From: Ampelocalamus luodianensis
Lineage: Eukaryota > Streptophyta > Magnoliopsida > Poales > Poaceae
Assembly (NCBI GenBank): GCA_036346255.1
Contig: CM070638.1
Location: 36,828,394 to 36,892,393 of the forward strand
Reading direction: 5' to 3'
Length of the DNA: 64,000 nucleotides
A model generated the notes under the pieces. It made no database searches. It saw nothing but the letters and a program-made list of their open reading frames with translations, and was not told the origin of the DNA. The position numbers and the translations under genes are program-made. Below, one piece after another: positions 56,700 through 64,000 of this stretch. Each line of letters opens with the position of its first letter. Positions within the stretch are counted from its first letter, which is position 1.

Positions 56700-59600
56700 C
56701 TCACCTCCCGGCCAGAAGACCCGACGCCGCCGCCTTCATCGACGACGCCGCCTCCGCTCGACGCGCCTCCTCCCCGTGTCGGCCTCCTCCTCCGCACCGG
56801 CCTCCTCCCCGTGTCGGCCTCCTCCTCTCGCACCGCCTCCTCCCGCGCCGCCCTCCTCCCCGTGTCGGCCTCCTCCCGCGCCTCTCCTCCTCCCCGCGTC
56901 GGCCTCCTCCCGCACCGCCTCCTCCTTGCACCGTGAGTTGTTGTGCGGCATCCTCTCGTGAGTATTCCTAAAGATCCGCAAATTGATCGCTGGGCTTTGT
57001 TGACATGCTCTGTGATGAACTTTGTCTTATACTGAGATTGAATGTGATAGTTAGTTGATTCTTGAGCTCTATTGTACAAATTACTTGCTACTGTCAATTT
57101 CATATATCGTTAATTTGTTACTTTCTGTTGAATGCTAGTTATCACTGCACGGTTGAATGCATCCGCCAATTTGATATATCGTTAGTTCATTCATGAGCTC
57201 TATTGTATTGACGAACCCTCCGTGATGTGACTTTGATAGTCTTTGATAATGTGAACTCAAATTGATCGGTGGGCTTTGTTCTGTTCGCTCTGTGATGAAC
57301 TTTCTCTTATAACGAGATTGAATGTGATAGTTAAGATCATTTTCGTAATGATTGAGATCATTTGACAGCTTAAGCAAAGTATTGTTTAGAGCTCATAGTT
57401 TGAATTTATACTATCATATTCATTTAATGAAGAGTATAGACAATAGGTTGAGATGGCAAAGACTTGTTCTTTGCAACTCTCCTTCCGAGAGCACAAACTA
57501 CCATCAATCCTTCTTATATATTATACGCTTGTGCATCATTTTCGTTAAGTTGAGTAACCGCTTGAATGGTCGCTTAGAGCTTACGATATTGCTTCGCATA
57601 TATAGATAGCAAGTAAGCGACATGGCGCCCGCACCATCTTCGCGCCGCCCGATCTCCGAGGAAAGTGGTACGACGCGAGATGGCAGAGGAACATCGAGAA
57701 TTCCTCCAGCATAATGACCGCCACGAGGTCAATGCCAATGGGATCCCCGTGAGTCCCCCCAAAGCGCCGCGTAGATTCGAACCTTGTGCGGATACTTGGA
57801 AGGGAACGGTCCCCATCACCACACCGAGCTGGGACACCGTGGCCGGATGTTCGAGAAGCCACCGTGGGACGGTTTTAAAATCGCTCACTTTCCCACCGCA
57901 GACCGGGCGCGTGGAACGACAGCGCGTTTCTCGATCGGAAGCGTGGAGGACCTTCAAGAGCGTGCTTGTCACAAGGCACGTGAACACGGTCTAACGCCCT
58001 TCACGGCGTATAAATTCTTGTCGCGGGATATATGGGATGCCTTTGTGCAAATGAAGACGACGCCAATTTCTTGAGGAAAGTGCGACGCACAAGGCTCTCC
58101 TGCACACTTAACACTCACCCCACAAACTCGCAAGACTGGTACGCGGGTAAAACCGCGCAATGGGCGCGGAGGACGCGAACGAAACAAGGCCATTTGTCGA
58201 GATCACGCACCAGCGCGCTCTCTCCCGGTTAAGAGCGAGGCATCGCCACGCCTTCGGCGAAATCTCTTTCACAAACCCGCAGACCGATGTGGCCAACCGT
58301 GGTAAATGTCTTCGAACTACCTAGTTGTTAATAAGTCTATAACTTCATAATGTATATAATAACATGATGACCTCTTGCAGCAAGAATTGAGTTCCGCATG
58401 TTCCAAGGCTCCTTCCAAGCGCAGGAGAAGGATATACTAACTACGGCCCGGAAAACAAGGAGCACCGGGTCACACGCGATGCAAAGGGGTTAACGATCTT
58501 GGAGGGATGGATTCCTGCACGACTCATCGCACGATAGGAGCAGAAGAGATCCAAGGCCGAGTACGACACGTTGTTGGAACATGTGCTTACTTCAAAATTT
58601 GAAGGAAGAGAACGGTGCTATCGCAAAATTTGAAGAAAAGATAGCAAGATTGCAGACCAAGTGAATTAACTACTACTCCTCAACAAGCGCCGCAGTCGCC
58701 CCGTTGTTTTGGTAGGCGTCCTCCTCAACATCGAGTAGCGCCGTGTCCACGCAAAATTGTGAACACGATGATGTCCAATTACCTATCGACGACATCAAGG
58801 TAATGTACATCTCTCGAATGCTCCAAAGATAGACCTATAGGACGCCTTAGCTAATTGTGTATCGCTTTGTAGGAGCCGACGACCGCACACTCCAAGTGAG
58901 GATGGTTGGGATGTCTATTGAGGTCGGGCGGGGTGGTGTATCCATGCAATGAAGGGATAGTGCAAAGACGGTGCCTGTGTGGCGCAGGTTACGCCTGTGG
59001 TCCAGTGGACATGGTACATGATAATTTTAGGGCCGTCTACCGAGATTCGCTCAACGACGAAATCATAACACTAGGGATGCCTGCAGATGCTTTTATTCAT
59101 GGCCAAAGAAGGACATCGCTCGACCTGCGCAGCGTCGCTCAACCTTCGATGACTCCACCCAAACCATCTCCACACGACCATGCCTCTCCAATTCAACTTT
59201 TGAAGGACATCGCCCCGACCTCGCAGCGTCGCTCAACTTTTGATGACTCTACCCCAACCATCTCCACACGACCATGCCCTCCAATTCAACTTTGAAGGAC
59301 ATCGCCCCGACCCGCAGCGTCGCTCAACCTTTGATGACTCTACCCCAACCACCTCGACACCCACCATGTCTCTCCAACAAGACCTCCATGACAAAGACCT
59401 CAACCTTCGCCTGAAGCCCGCCTCATCGGTTCCCGTGGAGAAGACACCGAACGAACAAAAACGTGCCGCGTGACGCCTCCCGAGTCGTCGACAAGAGGAA
59501 GACGCAGAGCGCAAGTCGCTCAGACAAATCGAAATCGAAGAACATTAAGGCGCCCGCCTCCTAACCCTAAGAAATACTCTTTCGAAGTCCGCTGGCGACG

Positions 59601-60785
59601 AGCACGATTAGCCTACGCCGGATTAGGTTGTCGAGTTTGCATAGCCGGTACTTGCGTAAGACCAAAGAGAAAGGGTGCGCTGATGGAATCACCGCGATAC
59701 ACGAGGACTATTTCTCCACGAGCCGCCTTCTTCATCGTGGGCTTCACGACTTGTTCGACCTATTCAACCTCAAAGCCCTCGATGCCTCACTTCTACGATG
59801 CCGACACCGTAAGTGTGTACAATCAAGTTCTACATTCACGCACATTCACGTAATATAACAAACTCATTGCTTATGTATAGATACATGATTAAAACCGCAC
59901 GGCGATTGAAAGAACCGGTGGTTTCTCGACCCACACGTGGTCTCGAGCAAACCATCTTGGCGCACGCATCCTACGCCGAAATACATAACGGCAGGATTGC
60001 TTGCTCAAAACTACGTGGACTACATAATGGTGCCGCATAACCGAAGTAAGTGCTTCACTACTTGCTATACAAATTTCATTTGTAATTTATACGTAGTGAT
60101 GAACTTAGGTTTAATGACTATAGCGACATACATGAGTAGGCATCATCGATCCTTCTAGTCATTATACCAAAGAGGAATCAGTACTATACCTGATTCCCTA
60201 ATGAAAAAGGCCACGACTTCACCCTTGTGCAAGAAGTAGTCGATGTGTGTGCTCATTTCCTCCATACATAACTCTATTGTAGTCTTCCTTCGCTTGAAAT
60301 GGCCGAGGTTAACTTTTTGAAACATGTAGGTCGCTCATCTCCTATATTGCCGAGGAGGGCTATACAAGGAACGAACGCCACACTTAATCACAGACGCGAT
60401 TTCCGACGTGCTACAACACAATAATCCTATATCATACTGTAATAATGCGCCTCGAACCGACTATACCTATATATGTAATTCTATTTTTCAAAGCCGCACA
60501 AAGAAAAGCGTAAGAATGTGCATTCTACGCTTGCCATCATATGCATTCTTATGAGTGCTAGGTTGCCTGATCCCGAGGTTGGTCAATCTCGCAATAATTG
60601 CTAATTATAAATTTAAATATATATGTGTAACACTTTACTCTTGTTTGTAGGTTTTGAATATAGATTTAGATTCACTGCTCGTAAAGAGATCTCTGATGTT
60701 CGAGGAGGCTCGCACCTTCATCATGACGGATATCATTATGCCAACGGAGAGTTTCACTACCGAACGACCTTGAAACAATTAATAT
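56700..60785 (+). pseudogene. CACTA-2 gene A: TnpA-like / Ulp1-like fusion
   Basis: Collinear with the CACTA-1 gene A. A GC-rich 5' part (56700-56950) is followed by a TnpA-like module from 57618 (AEEHREFLQHNDRHE, DTWKGTVPITTPSWDTVAG, VEDLQERACHKAREHGLTPF, THPTNSQDWYAGKTAQWARR) and an EIQ/coiled-coil piece at 58550-58660. A linker with GVVYPCNEGIVQ and VDMVHDNFRAV / DEIITLGMPADAFI (58906-59100) comes next, then a minisatellite (59105-59372), FDLFNLKALDASLLRC (59740) and a Ulp1-like end. Here the histidine-tryptophan of CACTA-1 reads HHR because of a local CTGG/TCG difference. It has many stops; exon limits are uncertain. Confidence 0.65.
59105..59372 (+). repeat. Minisatellite in gene A (about 92 bp x 3)
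   Basis: The unit GAAGGACATCGC...GCGTCGCTCAAC...GATGACTC...CCATCTCCACACGACCATGC occurs three times. The CACTA-1 gene has two units (35640-35830). It encodes a repeated RRSTFDDSTPT peptide in one frame. Confidence 0.75.
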
Positions 60786-61044
60786 AGTTGATATAGTTGT
60801 AATTCACTTTGAATAGTTGTGATTCAATGGTAAACTTTGGGTTGTCACTTTGGGTTGTATGACAATATTTTCAACGAGTTGATATTACAATGTTTGATCA
60901 GTATTTGATATATGTTCGCTTGTATGACAATGATCACTTTGGGTATCCGTGATGTATCTATTTTCTCACCGCTTATTTTCAGAGGGCATGACTAGCAATC
61001 CTAAGGCTAGCCAAAATTTTAAAAAATAGTTATCTTTGAAATAA

Positions 61045-61535
61045 CTATCACAGACGGTTTATCAATCAAACCGCTCGTGATATGTATAATCCCGCACGGC
61101 TTATTATATAACCGCTCGTGATATACACATATCCTGCATTTGCCAGAATAGAACCGCTCGATATCTCTTTATCATGAGACGTTCTATTTACGAACCGCTC
61201 GGGATATGTGCCTATCACTGACGGTTATATAATGATAACCGCTCGGGATATGTGCATATCATGCACGGTAGCCAGAATAGAACTGCTCGATATGTGCATA
61301 TCCAAGACGGTTCGTAAATAGAGCCGCTCGTGATATGCCTATAATGATTTGTTCTTGAATAGAACCGTCGTGATAATTAGATATCACTGACGGTTATATA
61401 ATTAGAACCGCTCGTGTTGTGACTTATCACAGACGGATTTTTAACCGCTCGTGATAACCGCCACTTATCACAGACGTATATAAAAACACGACGGTTGGAA
61501 CCGCTCGTGATGACTGCTCCAACCGCTCGTGATGA
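61045..61535. repeat. CACTA-2 array 1 (left subterminal)
   Basis: About ten facing pairs next to the left-type terminus (61552). Position by position it aligns with the reverse complement of 33566-34015. Confidence 0.85.
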
Positions 61536-61552
61536 GGCTGTGTGTAGTAGTG

Positions 61553-61895
61553 CCATGGGCTTCCGGATAATGGTCTCGAAGGATCACACATGCGAGCTAG
61601 ATGAGTCGCCTCATAGGCACTGCAACATGACATCCTCATATATTGCTAGCCTGGTAAGTCACCTCATCGTCGCAGATGTTTCTATTTTGTCAAAACTTTT
61701 ATTGGTGGATGTTGCCACTATGGTGGGGTTCTAGGTCTGCTATAAGAAGGCATGGCGAGCAAAACAGAAGCTCGTGGAGCGAATGTTCAGCACATTCGAA
61801 GATGCTTACAACCTAGTCCCAAGAATACCGCATCAAATTGCAGAATCAAATCCCGGAACATACATAAATAAGCTTGAGCGAGTGCATCCTACGGA
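61553..61895 (+). pseudogene. MULE transposase (MURA-like), continuation after CACTA-2
   Basis: The frame resumes exactly at the CCA duplication: MGFRIMVSKDHTCELDESPH, then SSYIASLVSHLIV. After a TAG at 61732-61734 comes YKKAWRAKQKLVERMF, then FEDAYNLVPRI and AESNPGTYI. These follow the N-terminal part at 49495-49885 in the normal order for plant MURA proteins (zinc-binding region, then the region before the DDE core). The gene is lost near 61880-61895, where minus-strand copia sequence begins. Confidence 0.85.
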
Positions 61896-62060
61896 GCGAT
61901 CTCCTGTCATGTGATTGCTTGCTCCATTGTCTAAGTACCACATATCAGTGTTGTCGTGGCTGTCTCCCTCTGTGCGTAGTTTAGGAACTATGTTCTCCTC
62001 GTTCAACATCACTATGACCGGCGCAGTGCCTCTTTGACATACAAGGAGAGAAGCAGGGTA
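61896..62060 (-). pseudogene. Copia-3 protease fragment
   Basis: On the minus strand DMWYLDNGASNHMTGDRS contains the copia protease site, here DNGA (many plant copia proteins have DSGA or DNGA). The sequence is cut off about 10 residues later at the junction with the MULE gene. Confidence 0.8.
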
Positions 62061-63058
62061 AGCTCGTTGTTTTCACTGGCTCGGATGAGGTTTACCTCTT
62101 CATTCTTCTTCTTGTTTCGGCAATCCGAAGCGTAATGCCCATACTTGTCGCAGTTGAAACACTTTATATCACTTCGGCACTCTGACGTGTAGTGACCAAA
62201 TTTGTCACATTCAAAACACTTGATATATGACTTGTCATGGGATCTGTTACCACCGCCTTGCCTAGCCTAGTCTCCACGTCCTCCTCTGCCGCCTCGGCTA
62301 TTGCTCTGCCAATTTCCCTTCTTGACCGTGCTGCTCAGATTTTCACCAGATTTCTTGCCCTAAGTAGACATTGCCTCCCATTGAGAACGAGATAGCATCA
62401 AATGTTCTCCTTCTTTTGGATCACCAAAGTTGCTCCGAATTATCTCATCATATGCCTTGTACCGGTTGACAAGATCTTCAACAGTAAGAGTTTTCAAATC
62501 AACACATTGCTCAATTGAGATTACTAGTTGCATGTAGTGTGCTTGTGCTGCTCAGAGAAATCGTCGGAACACTTCAATTTCTTCCAAGGTCTTCTCTCCT
62601 AGCTCTCGGATGCCACTGACCAAGGATGAGATACGGCCGGCAAAGTCTTCTACAGATTCATCTTCCTGCATCTTTAGTCCCTCAAAGTCTCTTTTGAGAG
62701 TCTGCAATTTAGCCTCTCGGACACACTCATGTTCAAGATTTGCCGTCTCAATTTGTGTCCATACCAACTTGGCCGAGTCCTTTCCGGCCAGTGTTGGCAT
62801 GAGGCTCTCCGGAATTGCCTGATAAATCGCTGTCAAAGCCAAACGATCCTTCCGGTACTCAGCGCCGCCCTTTTTGTACGCTTCGTCATCCGGTTCCACA
62901 GCCTCCCAAACCTCTTGTGCTTGCATAACTACACGTATTTTCATTGTCTAGATGATGTAGTTGTTTCTTGTCAGTTGTGGATATGCAATCGGTACAAGGT
63001 TTTCTTTCTTCGTCTGTGATGCTTCTTCACCTCCTGATGAGGACCCTCCACCAGCCAT
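62061..63058 (-). pseudogene. gag: Copia-3 Gag with two zinc knuckles
   Basis: The ATG at 63058 begins MAGGGSSSGGEEASQTKKEN. A TAG follows NNYII at about 62950. The Gag core continues (VWEAVEPDDEAYKKGGAEY, LVWTQIETANLEHE, KLQTLKRDFEGLKMQEDESV, IRELGEKTLEEIEVFRRFL) with a frame break near 62550, then SIEQCVDLKTLTVEDLVNRY. Two CX2CX4HX4C knuckles, CFECDKFGHYTSEC and CFNCDKYGHYASDC (about 62220-62140), bind nucleic acid. The double knuckle is characteristic of some plant copia lineages. At least three stops make it inactive. Confidence 0.88.
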
Positions 63059-63121
63059 AAGTATTCTCTGTTAGTTCGTTACAAAGATATCTTCTATTGC
63101 ACCTTACAAAGAATTTCTAGA

Positions 63122-63133
63122 GCTCTTATACTA
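63122..63133 (-). promoter_or_regulatory. Copia-3 primer binding site (degenerate)
   Basis: On the minus strand TAGTATAAGAGC matches the initiator tRNA-Met site TGGTATCAGAGC at 10 of 12 positions and lies two bases beyond the LTR end. Confidence 0.65.
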
Positions 63134-63135
63134 AA

Positions 63136-64000
63136 TGTTGAAAAATTCTCTTTTTTTTAAATCTTTGCTCTGTTATTGCTTCGTCCTGAGAAGAACTCGC
63201 TCCGTCCTTTTGCTTTGTCTTTTGTGTCGTCCAGAGAAAACAATCAGTTTGCTTTGTGAGACCCATTAGTCCCTGTCTTCGACCTGACCCGCACGAAGAC
63301 TTGCTGCTCTCTGTCGACGAAGCAACGATGTTGGTTTCTGCTTGTCTTCAGTTGTGTTCCCGTGAGACAACACCTCCCGTGGGACCCACCACCGACGTGA
63401 CTCCCTGAAAGCAGCGCACCACCTCTGCTCCCTGATGACTTCACGTTCTGCACCTCCTGTCAAAAGCAGTGCCTCTTCCTTTGTCTTGTCGTGATGCTAT
63501 TAGCAGCTCTGGAAAAGTAGTGCCTCTTCCTTTGTCTTGTCGTGATGCTAGTAGCAGCTCTGGAAAAGTAGTGCCTCCCCTTCTTTCTTGCTGGAGAAAA
63601 CAAACAACACCGAGACGAAATCGGTCGATACTTTGTTTAGTTGGGAGCACCGAAAAAACGCTGCTCTCTTTTTTTGGTTTTCTATTTCTCTGTTGTGCCT
63701 TACAAAGACTGGACTGTGCCTTACAAAGACTGAGACTCAATATCCAATTCAGTGTCTACAAGCGGGTCACATCACAAAAAACTACTCCGACTCGTAAACA
63801 TACCTACTAGAAACAGGATTAATTCCATCACAAGCGAGTCACATCAAGTGCAGGACCAGCAGATTCCACGGACGGAAGAAGTTGGGCTGCTTCAGGAGCT
63901 TTGCTAGCGTCAGGTGAATTCCAAAAGAGCCGAGCGTCGCTGTTTTGATCGGGTCTCACGGAGAAAAAACCGAACGTTTTCTTTGGAAGCAGCAGTGACA
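63136..64000 (-). repeat. Copia-3 LTR (partial)
   Basis: It begins on the plus strand at TGTTGAAAAATTC. No clear opposite terminus is visible before the window ends. It contains a 51-bp tandem repeat (63463-63590) and a doubled CTGTGCCTTACAAAGACTG (63692-63733). Confidence 0.6.
63463..63590. repeat. 51-bp minisatellite, 2.5 copies
   Basis: The unit starts AAAAG(C/T)AGTGCCTCTTCC and ends AGCAGCTCTGG. Two full copies and a partial third lie inside the copia-3 LTR. Confidence 0.85.

Larger units (their letters stand above)
49886..61552 (-). mobile_element. CACTA (En/Spm) element 2, 11.7 kb, inverted relative to element 1
   Basis: It begins CACTACTACAAAACAGGC (the right-type end) and ends with the reverse complement of CACTACTACACACAGCC (the left-type end), so its orientation is opposite to CACTA-1. 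The 3-bp duplication CCA flanks it (49883-49885, 61553-61555). It has the same gene order inverted, C, TNP2, B and A, with four arrays. Its insertion site is in a MURA-like gene. Confidence 0.93.
61896..64000 (-). mobile_element. Copia element 3, minus strand, truncated; LTR runs off the window
   Basis: Read leftwards: LTR (from beyond 64000 to 63136), primer site (63133-63122), leader, gag ATG at 63058, zinc knuckles, protease, then an abrupt junction with MULE sequence near 61896. RT and integrase are missing. The LTR starts on the plus strand as TGTTGAAAAATTCTC, so its 3' end on the minus strand is TTCAACA. Confidence 0.75.

Noticed and set aside
33547..61552. A single 28 kb segmental inverted duplication or giant palindrome
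   Set aside because: Homology stops exactly at CACTA termini, the flanking 3-bp duplications differ (ACA versus CCA), and the flanks are unrelated.
1..64000. tRNA, rRNA or intact host protein-coding genes
   Set aside because: None could be found by reading both strands. All recognisable coding sequence belongs to transposable elements or to captured fragments.

Overview
This is plant nuclear DNA, almost certainly from a grass (Poaceae), and it is nearly pure nested transposable elements. The evidence is grass-type Ty1/copia and Ty3/gypsy retrotransposons (including a chromovirus whose reading frame runs into its 3' LTR, as in the centromeric CRM group), large CACTA (En/Spm) elements, Mutator-like (MULE) sequence, and a captured fragment of the plant lariat-debranching-enzyme gene DBR1. 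No intact host gene, tRNA, rRNA or CRISPR array was recognised.

Layout. 1-3104: the terminal part of a long gypsy-type LTR on the minus strand, with a foldback element inside it. 3105-10038: a decayed copia element on the plus strand, split by a 2.2 kb solo LTR (5778-8001) with a perfect TCTCG target-site duplication (TSD). 10039-12045: an unidentified tandem repeat of about 918 bp. 12121-13310: a repeat block carrying a broken DBR1 fragment, copied again at 29825-31575. 13737-14026: a long hairpin. 14918-28564: a 2.8 kb solo LTR (TSD TAGCTA) split by a MULE-like inverted-repeat element (16363-27209), which itself contains a CRM-like gypsy element arranged LTR - internal - LTR - leader - truncated gag (17112-27163). 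31577-32777: a copia gag-protease-integrase fragment. 32778-45428: a minus-strand LTR split by CACTA-1.

The most interesting part is the pair of related CACTA elements, CACTA-1 (33547-44969, TSD ACA) and CACTA-2 (49886-61552, TSD CCA). They lie in opposite orientation with their right ends facing each other across 4.9 kb. Each encodes four genes: a TNP2-type transposase, a divergently transcribed TnpA-like/Ulp1-like fusion (gene A), and two small genes of unknown function (B and C). Each element carries four arrays of the palindromic motif CACAGACGG/CCGTCTGTG: one at each terminus and two internal. Every gene begins beside an array, with a TATA box between array and gene, so the same motif looks like both a transposase binding site and a promoter operator. 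CACTA-2 interrupts a MURA-like gene whose frame rejoins exactly once the element and one TSD copy are removed. A 3.75 kb solo LTR (45640-49386) lies upstream of that gene, and a truncated minus-strand copia element with its LTR (about 61896-64000) lies beyond it.

Caution. In the CACTA arrays the motif is distorted in a way that follows the written strand, not the orientation of the element. That points to systematic sequencing or consensus error at CAG/CTG contexts, so some of the apparent frameshifts in the CACTA genes may not be real.
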